Of a DNA stretch of 64,000 nucleotides, positions 53,448 to 62,337 are shown piece by piece. The stretch's first letter is position 1; each line of letters starts with the position of its first letter. The stretch spans positions 1-64,000 of the forward strand of contig JAFSYP010000108.1 in assembly GCA_017449935.1 (NCBI GenBank), read 5' to 3'. This DNA comes from Clostridia bacterium. GTDB taxonomy: Bacteria; Bacillota; Clostridia; Oscillospirales; Acutalibacteraceae. A program made the position numbers and the translations under genes. Under the pieces are notes generated by a model, which was not told the origin of the DNA, did not search any database, and was given only the letters and a program-made list of their open reading frames with translations.

Positions 53448-54098
53448 TTGAAAGATATGATCGTATTCGGCGCAGGCGGTCTCGGCCGTGAAACGATGTT
53501 TCAACTGCGGCAGATCAATGCGCAGCAAATGCAGTACCGGCTTCTCGGATTTGCGGACGACGGACATGTCGGCGAGATGATCGACGACTATCCCGTTCTC
53601 TGCGGATCGAAAGAGCTTTCAGAGCGGGATGCGGATACCTGTGTTGCGCTGGCTGTCGGCAATCCGACGGTGCGCCGACGTCTGTATGAACTGCTTTGCG
53701 CAAACGCACATCTTTCCTTTCCGTCTTTGATCGCACCCGGCGCCGTGATCTCGGATCGCGTTCGGATCGGCATGGGATGTATCGTCGGGTTCTGTACGAC
53801 TGTCACGGTCGACATAACGATCGGCGATTTTTCGCTTGTCAGCAACGGATGCAACATCGGTCACGACGCGGTTCTCGAGCCTTTCTCGACGCTCTATCCC
53901 GGCTCGCACATTTCCGGTAATGTGACGTTGGGGCAGGCGTGCGAGATCGGCGTCGGCAGCAGCGTGATCCAGGGCGTTTCTGTCGGCGAAGGCGCTGTGA
54001 TCGGCGCAGGCGCCGCAGTGATCCGCGATATCCCGCCGCATGTGACGGCCGTCGGCGTCCCGGCAAAGGTGATCCGTGTGCATGCGCATTCTATTTGA
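53448..54098 (+). CDS. NeuD/PglD-type acyltransferase
   Basis: A 216-residue sugar O/N-acyltransferase of the NeuD/PglD family. The N-terminal Rossmann-like domain starts MIVFGAGGLGRETMF. The C-terminal left-handed beta-helix has hexapeptide repeats (ISDRVRIGMGCIVGF, ITIGDFSLVSNGCNIGHDAV) with the catalytic His in NIGHD, and ends AVGVPAKVI. Such enzymes acetylate nucleotide-linked or surface sugars. No glycan-synthesis genes are adjacent, so the substrate is unclear. The start is a TTG after GGGGTG, with no in-frame ATG closer than codon 3. hprK begins 11 bases after its stop. Confidence 0.87.
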   Translation: MKDMIVFGAGGLGRETMFQLRQINAQQMQYRLLGFADDGHVGEMIDDYPVLCGSKELSERDADTCVALAVGNPTVRRRLYELLCANAHLSFPSLIAPGAVISDRVRIGMGCIVGFCTTVTVDITIGDFSLVSNGCNIGHDAVLEPFSTLYPGSHISGNVTLGQACEIGVGSSVIQGVSVGEGAVIGAGAAVIRDIPPHVTAVGVPAKVIRVHAHSI

Positions 54099-54109
54099 GG
54101 TGACCGATT

Positions 54110-55078
54110 ATGCAGAATGAATATCACGTTTCTTTGGAAAAAATGATCGAGGACATCCCGTTCGAGGTCGTCTATCTTCCGAAAGAAGCGAACAAAATCG
54201 AGATCTATTCCAAGGAGGTCAGCCGTCCCGGTCTGGTCTTCATCGGGTATGACGATTATTTTGAAAGCCGCCGCGTGCAGTTCCTTGGCTTGAATGAGAC
54301 GGAGTACCTCAAGAGCCTGCCGCAGGACGAACGGCTGCGTGCGATGGAGCTTTTGTTCCAGAAGAAGCCTTCGCTGGTCGTGCTTACGCGCAGTCTGCCG
54401 AGCCTCGACGGTATGTTGACTCTGGCCGATCGGTACGGCGTTCCGATCGTCCGCTCTGCGATCTCCACGTCGAGCTGTATGTCGCAGACCATTTCTTACC
54501 TGAGCAGGATATTGGCCGAACGTGTCACGCGGCACGGCGTTATGGTCGAGGTTTACGGCGAGGGCGTTCTGATCCTCGGCAACAGCGGTGTCGGCAAAAG
54601 CGAGACGGCGATCGAACTCGTCAAGCGCGGACACCGTCTGATCGCTGACGACGCCGTGGAGATCCGCAAGGTCTCCGCCACGACGCTGCTGGCTTCCGCA
54701 CCGGAAAACATCCGGCATTTCATATCGCTGCGCGGCGTCGGTATCCTGAACGCGTGCCGTCTGTTCGGTGTGGGCGCCGTGAAGCTGACGGAAAGGATCG
54801 ATCTGATCGTACAGCTCGAACCGTGGAATCGCGATAAAGTGTATGAACAGCTCGGACTGGACGACGATTATGCGGAAATCCTCGGCATTCGCGTTCCGGT
54901 CTGCGTGGTTCCGGTCCAGCCCGGGCGCAACCTTTCGATCATCATTGAAGCCGCGGCGATGAACAACCGCCAGCGCAAGATGGGCGAGAACGCGGCGCTG
55001 GAACTTATGCAGAAGCTCGGCATGACAGACGAAGAATTTGTTCCGGAAACCAGAGAACTGGAACTCTGGAGCGAATGA
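54110..55078 (+). CDS. hprK: HPr kinase/phosphorylase
   Basis: The sensor enzyme of Firmicute carbon catabolite repression: it phosphorylates HPr on Ser46 when glycolytic intermediates are high. 322 residues, normal length. The N-terminal domain (1-130) is followed by the Walker A GNSGVGKSETA (from Gly157), with HRLIADDAVEI holding the Mg ligands and SLRGVGILNACRLFG. The C-terminal signature is VPVCVVPVQPGRNLSIIIEA. The ATG at 54110 follows GAGGTG. It is placed ahead of a ROK sugar kinase and, further on, pfkA, so it forms a glycolysis-linked block; no HPr or Crh gene is in the window. Confidence 0.96.
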   Translation: MQNEYHVSLEKMIEDIPFEVVYLPKEANKIEIYSKEVSRPGLVFIGYDDYFESRRVQFLGLNETEYLKSLPQDERLRAMELLFQKKPSLVVLTRSLPSLDGMLTLADRYGVPIVRSAISTSSCMSQTISYLSRILAERVTRHGVMVEVYGEGVLILGNSGVGKSETAIELVKRGHRLIADDAVEIRKVSATTLLASAPENIRHFISLRGVGILNACRLFGVGAVKLTERIDLIVQLEPWNRDKVYEQLGLDDDYAEILGIRVPVCVVPVQPGRNLSIIIEAAAMNNRQRKMGENAALELMQKLGMTDEEFVPETRELELWSE

Positions 55079-55107
55079 TGCAATATATTGAAACGGAGGA
55101 CAAGAAT

Positions 55108-56058
55108 ATGTACAGGATAGGCGTGGATCTCGGCGGTACGAATATAGCCGTCGGCGTTGTCGACGAAAACAATGCGATGGTCGGCAAGAGCAATATTAAA
55201 ACGAATCTGCCGCGTCCGGCGGAGGAAATCTTTGCCGATGTGGCGAAGGCGTGCAATCTGGCGCTCGAGGACGCCGGGATCTCGATCCGGGACGTCGCGT
55301 CCGTCGGGATCGGCGCGCCCGGCACCATCAACAAAGAGACCGGCGTGATCGAGTATGCCAACAATTTCAGCTTTTTCAACGTCCCTGCGCGTGATTTGAT
55401 GAAGGAGTATCTCGGCGACGTTCCGATTTATCTGGATAATGATGCGAACTGCGCCGCGCTCGGCGAAGCGATCGCCGGCGCGGGACACGGCGTCAAGAAT
55501 TTTATCGCCATCACGCTCGGTACCGGCGTCGGCAGCGGCATCGTGATCGACGGCAAACTCGTGACCGGCATCAACTTTGCGGCCGGTGAGATGGGCCACA
55601 CCGTCATTTGTCTTGACGGCGAGCGCTGTACGTGCGGCCGCCGCGGCTGCTGGGAATCCTATTCCTCCGCCACGGCGCTGATCGCGCAGACTAAGGACGT
55701 CATGCGTATCTCTCCCGACAGCATCATGTGGCAGATCGCAAATGAATCTGTTTATAACGTCGACGGCCGTACGGCTTTCGACGCCCTGCGCAAAGGCGAT
55801 CACGCGGCGAAAAAAGTCGTGGACAAATACATATACTATCTTGCGCAGGGCATCACCAACGTGGTGAATATTTTTCAGCCTGATATGATCTGTATCGGCG
55901 GCGGCATCAGCCACGAGGGTGAGACGCTGCTCGAACCGCTGCGCCGCATGGTCGCGCGCGAACGGTATTCGATCCACGCCAAAAAGCAGACGCAGATCGT
56001 CGCCGCGGAGCTCGGAAACGACGCGGGTATTTTCGGCGCGGCATTCCTGAATGCATAA
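55108..56058 (+). CDS. glcK: ROK-family glucokinase
   Basis: A 316-residue ROK-family sugar kinase, most likely glucokinase, feeding glucose-6-phosphate into glycolysis. The phosphate loop is YRIGVDLGGTNIAVGVVD, YLDNDANCAALGEAIAGAG and AITLGTGVGSGIVIDG carry the catalytic Asp and ATP contacts, and the zinc motif CTCGRRGCWE (Cys174 on) marks the ROK family. The ATG at 55108 is eight bases after GGAGG; an upstream in-frame ATG at 55075 overlaps the hprK stop and adds residues not seen in the family. N-acetylmannosamine kinase is an alternative, but length and motifs favour glucokinase. Confidence 0.9.
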   Translation: MYRIGVDLGGTNIAVGVVDENNAMVGKSNIKTNLPRPAEEIFADVAKACNLALEDAGISIRDVASVGIGAPGTINKETGVIEYANNFSFFNVPARDLMKEYLGDVPIYLDNDANCAALGEAIAGAGHGVKNFIAITLGTGVGSGIVIDGKLVTGINFAAGEMGHTVICLDGERCTCGRRGCWESYSSATALIAQTKDVMRISPDSIMWQIANESVYNVDGRTAFDALRKGDHAAKKVVDKYIYYLAQGITNVVNIFQPDMICIGGGISHEGETLLEPLRRMVARERYSIHAKKQTQIVAAELGNDAGIFGAAFLNA

Positions 56059-56070
56059 GGAGGACTCCCG

Positions 56071-56976
56071 ATGTCCGTAACAGAACGGTTTCGTGATTTT
56101 GCTGCATCTATCCATTGTGCTTTTAAAGAGGGCGAACCGCTGTCTGCCTATACGAGCTTTCGTATCGGCGGACCGGCGGAGCTGATCCTTTTTCCGCAGT
56201 CGGCACAGATGCTGCGGCAGATCATGTCTTTCTGCGCGGAAACACAGACCGTTCCGTTCGTTCTCGGCAAGGGCAGCAATCTGCTGATCGACGACCGCGG
56301 GTTATCCGGCGTGACGATCTGCACCGAGCGTATGCAGAACTGCGAACTGCTTTCGGAGAACGAGATATTGTGCGAAGCCGGTCTGCCGCTCTCAAAACTG
56401 TGTCTGTTTGCGCAGAGTCACGGTCTTGCCGGTCTGGAATTTGCGTACGGTATACCGGGTTCGGTCGGCGGCGCGGTCTATATGAACGCCGGCGCGTACG
56501 GCGGAGAGATCCGGGACGTTCTGTCCTGCGTCACCAGCGCCGACAGGCTCGGCAGACAGCATGTGCATACGCGTGACGATTTGGAACTGGGGTACCGCAC
56601 AAGCGTGTTTCAAACGAACGGCGAGATCGTTTTATCCGGTATTTTTCAACTGGATAAAGGGGACCCGGACCAGATCCGCGTCCGAATGGACGAGATCCTT
56701 CAGAGGCGAAAGGATAAGCAGCCGCTGAATTATCCGTCGGCCGGGTCCGTTTTCAAGCGTCCGCAAGGGTATTTTGCCGGCGCTCTGATTGAACAATGCG
56801 GGCTGAAGGGCTTTTCGGTCGGCGGCGCGCAGGTCAGTGAAAAACACGCGGGATTTATCGTCAACCGCGGCGGAGCGTCTTCGTCGGATGTGCTGCGCTT
56901 GATCGAGATCATCCGTGAAACGGTAGAGAAGGAGACCGGCGTCGTCCTGGAGCCGGAGATCCGCCGTATTCCGTAA
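56071..56976 (+). CDS. murB: UDP-N-acetylenolpyruvoylglucosamine reductase
   Basis: The FAD enzyme that makes UDP-N-acetylmuramate for peptidoglycan, 301 residues, type II MurB. FAD-binding landmarks are LSAYTSFRIGGPAELILFPQ, LGKGSNLLIDDRGLSG and YGIPGSVGGAVYMNAGAYGG. The catalytic serine is in PSAGSVFKRPQG, and the C-terminal GFSVGGAQVSEKHAGFIVN is typical. AGGAGG precedes the ATG. It stands directly before rapZ and whiA, a common Firmicute arrangement. Confidence 0.96.
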   Translation: MSVTERFRDFAASIHCAFKEGEPLSAYTSFRIGGPAELILFPQSAQMLRQIMSFCAETQTVPFVLGKGSNLLIDDRGLSGVTICTERMQNCELLSENEILCEAGLPLSKLCLFAQSHGLAGLEFAYGIPGSVGGAVYMNAGAYGGEIRDVLSCVTSADRLGRQHVHTRDDLELGYRTSVFQTNGEIVLSGIFQLDKGDPDQIRVRMDEILQRRKDKQPLNYPSAGSVFKRPQGYFAGALIEQCGLKGFSVGGAQVSEKHAGFIVNRGGASSSDVLRLIEIIRETVEKETGVVLEPEIRRIP

Positions 56977-56994
56977 CAAAAGAGGAGGAAAATT

Positions 56995-57852
56995 ATGGAG
57001 CTGATCCTGGTCACCGGTTTGTCCGGCGCCGGTAAATCGAAAGTGATCGACGCGCTGGAGGACATCGGCTTTTTTTGTGTGGACAACATGCCGCCGAAGC
57101 TCATAAGCACCTTTGTGCAGCTGATCCTCAACTCCAAGGAACCGCGCGACCGCATCGCCGTGGTGACGGATATTCGCGCCGGTCTTTCTCCCCAGACGTT
57201 CTCTGCCTGTATGGACGATATGCAGAGCGCCGGGATCGCCTTTAAGGTTTTGTTCGTGACGGCAGACGATGAATCGCTGCAAAGCCGTTATAAGCTCACG
57301 CGCCGCAAGCATCCTCTGGCGGATCTTTGCAACGGTCTGCTGAACGACGCGATCACGCTGGAGCGCGAACGTCTGCGTCCGGCGCTGCAAAGGGCGGATT
57401 ATGTGGTCGATACGTCGCATCTGTCGCCGAAAGACTGTCACGAACGTATCGCGACGCTTTTTCTGGACAACCCTTCGCAGAAAATGCACATTCATTGTAT
57501 GTCGTTCGGGTTCAAGCACGGGATGCCGACGGACGCCGATCTGGTCTTTGACGTGCGCTGTCTGCCCAATCCGTTTTACGTCGACGAACTCAAAGAACAT
57601 ACCGGCCTGGAGGAGAACGTGCAGGATTATGTTCTCAAGTGGGACGCGACGCAGTTGCTTCTTGCCAAGCTGTACGATATGCTGGATTTCCTTATCCCGC
57701 TGTATGAAAAGGAAGGGAAAACGCAGCTTGTGATCGCGGTCGGCTGTTCCGGCGGCAAGCATCGTTCCGTCGTTTTTGCGGAGATGCTGCACAAGCATAT
57801 GCTGCAGAACGGTCTGTTGTCTTCCATCAATCATCGGGATATCAGTAGATAA
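56995..57852 (+). CDS. rapZ: RNase adapter protein RapZ (YvcJ)
   Basis: A 285-residue nucleotide-binding protein of the RapZ/YvcJ family. In enterobacteria it delivers small RNAs to RNase E; in Firmicutes it affects competence and cell-wall control. Walker A is GLSGAGKS (8-15), followed by VIDALEDIGFFCVDNMPPKL. The C-terminal half includes IHCMSFGFKHGMPTDADLVF, DVRCLPNPF and CSGGKHRSVVFAE. The ATG follows AGAGGAGG. whiA comes next after 11 bases; the gluconeogenesis factor YvcK, usually between them, is missing here. Confidence 0.95.
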   Translation: MELILVTGLSGAGKSKVIDALEDIGFFCVDNMPPKLISTFVQLILNSKEPRDRIAVVTDIRAGLSPQTFSACMDDMQSAGIAFKVLFVTADDESLQSRYKLTRRKHPLADLCNGLLNDAITLERERLRPALQRADYVVDTSHLSPKDCHERIATLFLDNPSQKMHIHCMSFGFKHGMPTDADLVFDVRCLPNPFYVDELKEHTGLEENVQDYVLKWDATQLLLAKLYDMLDFLIPLYEKEGKTQLVIAVGCSGGKHRSVVFAEMLHKHMLQNGLLSSINHRDISR

Positions 57853-57863
57853 GGTACGCAAAG

Positions 57864-58754
57864 ATGTCGTTTTCAACAGAAGTCAAAAATGAATTGGTGA
57901 ATCTCCCGATCCTTTCCGAGTGCTGCAGGCACGCTTTGGCCTATGGCCTTCTGCTGTTCGGGCGGAGCTTCTCAAACGCTTCCGTTTCTTTCGCTGCGGA
58001 AAATCGGACCGTCTTGGGTCTGTATGCGTCCTGTATTTCAGAAATCACAGGCACGAAGCCGGAGTATACCGACCGTTCGGGGAAAATGGCGATCGTTTCC
58101 GTCAAGAGCGTCATGGAGCGTCGGGAGATACTGGAAGCCTTCGGCCACAGCGCCGGAGAGCTTTCGCTTCGCATCAACCGTGCGAATCTCGCGGACGAGT
58201 GCTGCTTCGCATCGTTTATCCGCGGCGCATTTTTGTCGTGCGGCACAGTCAGCTCGCCGGAAAAGAATTATCATCTGGAATTTGTCGTTCCGTTTCTGAA
58301 GCTGTCCAACGATCTGTTTGCGCTTTTGCAGGAGCTCGGCTTTTCGCCGAAGCATATTTTGCGCAAGAGCTGCCATGTGATCTACTTCAAGGACAGCGAG
58401 AATATTGAGGATCTTCTGACGCGGATGGGCGCGACGAAATCGACGCTCAAGCTCATCGGCGTCAAGATCGACAAGGATATGCGCAACCATGTAAACCGCC
58501 GCGTCAATTTTGAAACGGCCAATATTGACCGTTCCGTGCAGGCGGGCAGCCTGCAGCTGGAGGCGATCCGAAAGATTGACAAGGCACGCGGACTGGATAC
58601 GCTGCCAAAGGGGCTGAAGGAGATCGCGTGTATGCGCATGGAGCATCCGGAAGCGTCGTTGTTTGAATTGGAAGAGCTGTTTGAGGGACGGTTATCCCGC
58701 AGCGGGATCAATCATCGGCTCAAACGGCTGGTACAGATCGCCGAAGAGATCTGA
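57864..58754 (+). CDS. whiA: WhiA-type DNA-binding regulator
   Basis: A 296-residue member of the WhiA family, with an N-terminal degenerate LAGLIDADG-endonuclease-like domain and a C-terminal helix-turn-helix. Landmarks are SFSTEVKNELVN, FIRGAFLSCGTVSSPEKNYH, CHVIYFKDSENIEDLLTRMG and the terminal EGRLSRSGINHRLKRLVQIA. In Bacillus it is linked to cell division and chromosome segregation. The ribosome binding site (AAGG) is weak. dnaE starts 14 bases after its stop. Confidence 0.95.
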   Translation: MSFSTEVKNELVNLPILSECCRHALAYGLLLFGRSFSNASVSFAAENRTVLGLYASCISEITGTKPEYTDRSGKMAIVSVKSVMERREILEAFGHSAGELSLRINRANLADECCFASFIRGAFLSCGTVSSPEKNYHLEFVVPFLKLSNDLFALLQELGFSPKHILRKSCHVIYFKDSENIEDLLTRMGATKSTLKLIGVKIDKDMRNHVNRRVNFETANIDRSVQAGSLQLEAIRKIDKARGLDTLPKGLKEIACMRMEHPEASLFELEELFEGRLSRSGINHRLKRLVQIAEEI

Positions 58755-58768
58755 CAGGAGGCGGGACG

Positions 58769-61700
58769 ATGGCATTCGTTCACCTGCATCTGCATACGGA
58801 ATACAGCCTGCTGGACGGCGCCTGCCGTATCGGTCGGGTATTGGACCGCGCGAAGGAGCTCGGTCAAACGGCCATGGCGATCACGGATCACGGCGTGATG
58901 TACGGTGTGATCGATTTTTATAAGGCAGCAAAGGAACGCGGTATCCGACCGATCATCGGCTGCGAATGCTACGTCGCGCCGCGTTCGAGACTGGATAAAA
59001 CGCACGGCGTCGACAGTGAGCGGTATCACCTGATCCTTCTGTGTGAAAACAATACCGGCTATCAGAACCTGATCGCGATGGTATCCGAAAGCTGGACGAC
59101 CGGTTTTTATACGAAACCACGGATCGATCTGGAATTGCTGCGCAATCATCATGAAGGGTTGATCGCCCTGTCCGGATGTATGTTCGGCGAGGTATCGCGC
59201 GCACTCGCGCAAGGCGATTATGACCACGCGAAAGAGATCGCGCTGCGGTATCGGGATATTTTCGGGGAAAACAATTATTATTTGGAGATACAGAATCACG
59301 GGATCCGCGAGCAGATGGAGATCAATCCCATGCTTGTTCGCCTGTCCCGCGAAACGGGCATACCGCTTGTCGCGACGAACGACGCGCACTATGTCTGCAA
59401 AGAGGACGCACGCATACAGCAGGTCCTCATTTGCATTCAGACCAACCATCAGCTCGGCGAAAAAACCGGCCTCGATTTTGAAACACAGGAGATGTACGTC
59501 AAAAGCGAGGCGGAGATGGCGCAGTTGTTTCCGGATTGTCCGGAAGCGATCGAAAATACCGCAAAGATCGCCTCGCGCTGCGACGTGACCTTTGAATTCG
59601 GTAAAACAAAGCTACCGCATTTCGATGTCCCGGACGGTCGGGATCATTTTGAATGGTTCAGCGAGCAGTGCTATCTCGGTCTGTTCGAGCGTTACGGGCC
59701 GAATCCGGCGCAGCGCGTCATCGAACGGCTGGATTATGAACTCAACGTCATCCGGAAAATGGGTTACGTGGACTATTATCTGATCGTCCATGATTTCATC
59801 CGATACGCCAAAAGCAAGGGTATCCCCGTCGGCCCCGGCAGAGGTTCGGGCGCCGGCAGTCTTGCGGCCTACTGCATCGGGATCACCGGCATAGACCCGA
59901 TGAAATACAATCTCCTGTTTGAACGCTTTCTGAATCCCGAACGCGTCAGTATGCCGGATTTCGACGTGGATTTCTGCATCGAACGACGCGGTGAAGTGAT
60001 CGATTACGTCAATCAGAAATACGGCAGCGACCATGTCGCGCAGATCGTGACGTTCGGTACGCTGGCGGCGCGCGCGGCGATCCGCGACGTCGGTCGTGTG
60101 ATGGGACTGTCGTACGGCGCCGTCGATCAGGTCGCCAAACTGGTGCCGAACGAGCTGAAAATGACGATCGGCAAAGCGCTCGAAAAATCGAAAGAGCTGC
60201 GCGATCTTTATGAAACGAACCCGCAGGTCCATGATCTGATCGACACGGCACAGAGCATCGAGGGGATGCCGCGCAATACGTCGACGCATGCGGCGGGCGT
60301 GGTGATCTCCCGCGATCCCGTCTCGACCTACGTTCCTCTGGCGATGAACGACGACGTGATCGTCACGCAGTTCACCATGACGACGCTCGAGGAGCTGGGC
60401 CTTCTGAAGATGGACTTCCTGGGGCTTCGGAATCTGACCGTCATTCATGACGCCGTGCGTATGATCCGTGTTCTCGAGCCGGAATTCGATCTGGAAAAAA
60501 TAGACTTCCACGACCAAGACGTCTATGATATGCTTTCCAAAGGGTTTACCGAGGGCGTGTTTCAGTTTGAGTCCGCCGGGATGCGGGCCACGCTCATGGG
60601 ACTGGAGCCGGAGAGTCTGGAAGACTTGATCGCCGTGATCTCGCTCTATCGTCCCGGCCCGATGGATTCTATTCCGCGATACATTGAAAACCGTCATCAC
60701 CCGGAACTGGTGACTTACAAAACGCCGATGCTCGAAAGCATCCTGAACGTGACGTACGGCTGTATGGTCTATCAGGAACAGGTCATGCAGATATTCCAAA
60801 AGCTCGCCGGTTATTCGTTCGGCCGCGCGGACATCGTCCGTCGCGCGATGAGCAAGAAAAAGCATGACGTCATGGAGCGCGAACGCGAAGTGTTTGTTCA
60901 CGGCCTGCTGCGTGACGACGGTTCTGTCGAGGTCGAGGGCGCTGTTCGGCGACAAGTGGATGAGGCGACAGCCAACAGCATCTTTGACGAAATGTCGTCC
61001 TTTGCCTCCTATGCGTTCAATAAATCCCACGCGGCCGCCTATGCATATATCGCGTACCAGACCGCGTGGCTGAAAAACAAGCATCCGCGCGAGTTTATGG
61101 CGGCGATCCTCAGCAGCGTTCTGGACAGAACGGATAAGATCATGAGCTATATCGCTGAATGTCAGCGCATCGGGATCGAAGTGCTGCCGCCGAGCATCAA
61201 CGACAGCTTTGCGCGTTTCACGGTCAGCGGCTCCGGAATTCGCTTCGGCTTGCTGGCAGTCAAAAATATCGGCAAAGGCTTTATCGACCGGATCGTACAG
61301 GAGCGCGAACGCGGCGGCGTGTTCAAAACATTTTACAGCTTCTGCAAACGTCTTTACGGAAAGGATTTCAACCGTCGTGCCGTCGAGAGCCTGATCAAAT
61401 GCGGTGCGCTTGACGGTCTGGACGTCAACCGCAGGCAAATGATGCTGATGCTTCCGGACGTCTTGTCGTCATTGGAAGACGGACGTCGCAGCAGCGTGGA
61501 GGGACAGCTCGGCTTTTTCGATATCGTCGGCGTGCAGGAAGCGGAGCCGAAGCCGCCCGAAGCCGCCGAGCTTTCGGCGGAAGAATTGCTTGCCATGGAA
61601 AAAGAGGTGACCGGACTTTATATTTCCGGCCATCCGATGGCAAAATATCAACAGCAGGCAGATCGTCTCGGCGTGCAGCCTGTTCTGCAGCTGACGGCGG

Positions 61701-62239
61701 AGGACAGTACGTTCCGCGACGGACAAAGCGTGCAGCTGCTCGCGATCATTTCGTCCGTCAAACGAAAAATCACAAAGAGCAATTCGACGATGGCATTCCT
61801 GACGCTGGAAGACAGAAGCGGTTCGATCGAAGCGCTTGTGTTTCCGCAGCTTTTGACTTCTGCCGGATCGTTTCTGGCCGAGGGAAAGATCGTCCACGTA
61901 TTCGGCAAGCTGAGCGTGCGCGAGGACGAAGATACGAAGATCGTCTGCGACCGTATCGAACCGTTCGTGCCCGGCGCCGGTTCCGACGCGCCGAAGACGG
62001 AGAAAAGCCGTAAACGCCGCGGACTGTTCCTGCGGCTGCCGAAGGAGAACTGTCCGCAGCGTGAAAAGGCGGAAAAGTTTCTGCGGATCTTTGAGGGGAA
62101 TACGCGCCTGTATTATTATTATCCCGACGAAGGCCGGTATGATCCGCGCCCGAACGAGGAATCCGTGGACGTAAATGAACCCCTTCTTTCCGAACTTCGC
62201 CGGATTCTCGGCGCAGAAAACGTCGTTTATATTGAATGA
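58769..62239 (+). CDS. dnaE: DNA polymerase III alpha subunit (DnaE)
   Basis: A family C replicative polymerase, 1156 residues. The N-terminal PHP domain begins FVHLHLHTEYSLLDGACRIG. The catalytic core has GRGSGAGSLAAYCIGITGID and the MPDFDVDFCIERR aspartates. RNTSTHAAGVVISRDP, GVFQFESAGMR and ISLYRPGPMDS follow. The C-terminal OB domain (about 955-1050) includes LLAIISSVKRKITKSNS and AFLTLEDRSGSIEALVFPQL. In Clostridia, DnaE works beside PolC on the lagging strand or alone; PolC is not in the window. AGGAGG precedes the ATG. Confidence 0.97.
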   Translation: MAFVHLHLHTEYSLLDGACRIGRVLDRAKELGQTAMAITDHGVMYGVIDFYKAAKERGIRPIIGCECYVAPRSRLDKTHGVDSERYHLILLCENNTGYQNLIAMVSESWTTGFYTKPRIDLELLRNHHEGLIALSGCMFGEVSRALAQGDYDHAKEIALRYRDIFGENNYYLEIQNHGIREQMEINPMLVRLSRETGIPLVATNDAHYVCKEDARIQQVLICIQTNHQLGEKTGLDFETQEMYVKSEAEMAQLFPDCPEAIENTAKIASRCDVTFEFGKTKLPHFDVPDGRDHFEWFSEQCYLGLFERYGPNPAQRVIERLDYELNVIRKMGYVDYYLIVHDFIRYAKSKGIPVGPGRGSGAGSLAAYCIGITGIDPMKYNLLFERFLNPERVSMPDFDVDFCIERRGEVIDYVNQKYGSDHVAQIVTFGTLAARAAIRDVGRVMGLSYGAVDQVAKLVPNELKMTIGKALEKSKELRDLYETNPQVHDLIDTAQSIEGMPRNTSTHAAGVVISRDPVSTYVPLAMNDDVIVTQFTMTTLEELGLLKMDFLGLRNLTVIHDAVRMIRVLEPEFDLEKIDFHDQDVYDMLSKGFTEGVFQFESAGMRATLMGLEPESLEDLIAVISLYRPGPMDSIPRYIENRHHPELVTYKTPMLESILNVTYGCMVYQEQVMQIFQKLAGYSFGRADIVRRAMSKKKHDVMEREREVFVHGLLRDDGSVEVEGAVRRQVDEATANSIFDEMSSFASYAFNKSHAAAYAYIAYQTAWLKNKHPREFMAAILSSVLDRTDKIMSYIAECQRIGIEVLPPSINDSFARFTVSGSGIRFGLLAVKNIGKGFIDRIVQERERGGVFKTFYSFCKRLYGKDFNRRAVESLIKCGALDGLDVNRRQMMLMLPDVLSSLEDGRRSSVEGQLGFFDIVGVQEAEPKPPEAAELSAEELLAMEKEVTGLYISGHPMAKYQQQADRLGVQPVLQLTAEDSTFRDGQSVQLLAIISSVKRKITKSNSTMAFLTLEDRSGSIEALVFPQLLTSAGSFLAEGKIVHVFGKLSVREDEDTKIVCDRIEPFVPGAGSDAPKTEKSRKRRGLFLRLPKENCPQREKAEKFLRIFEGNTRLYYYYPDEGRYDPRPNEESVDVNEPLLSELRRILGAENVVYIE

Positions 62240-62273
62240 TTATAAAATTATCTCAATAATTTGGTTTTTTTGT

Positions 62274-62302
62274 TTGACATTGTCGGTCAATAGGTGTAGA
62301 AT
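62274..62302 (+). promoter_or_regulatory. Sigma-A promoter for pfkA
   Basis: Perfect TTGACA (62274-62279), a 17-base spacer and TAGAAT (62297-62302) lie 35 bases before the ATG at 62338. The combination is nearly identical to the promoter at 46575. Confidence 0.8.
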
Positions 62303-62337
62303 TATGCTAATTCAGCGTATCAAGGAGGAATCCACGA

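Noticed and set aside
59612..61438. A 608-codon minus-strand frame opposite dnaE
   Set aside because: Shadow of the dnaE reading frame; rich in His, Arg and Asp with no domain.
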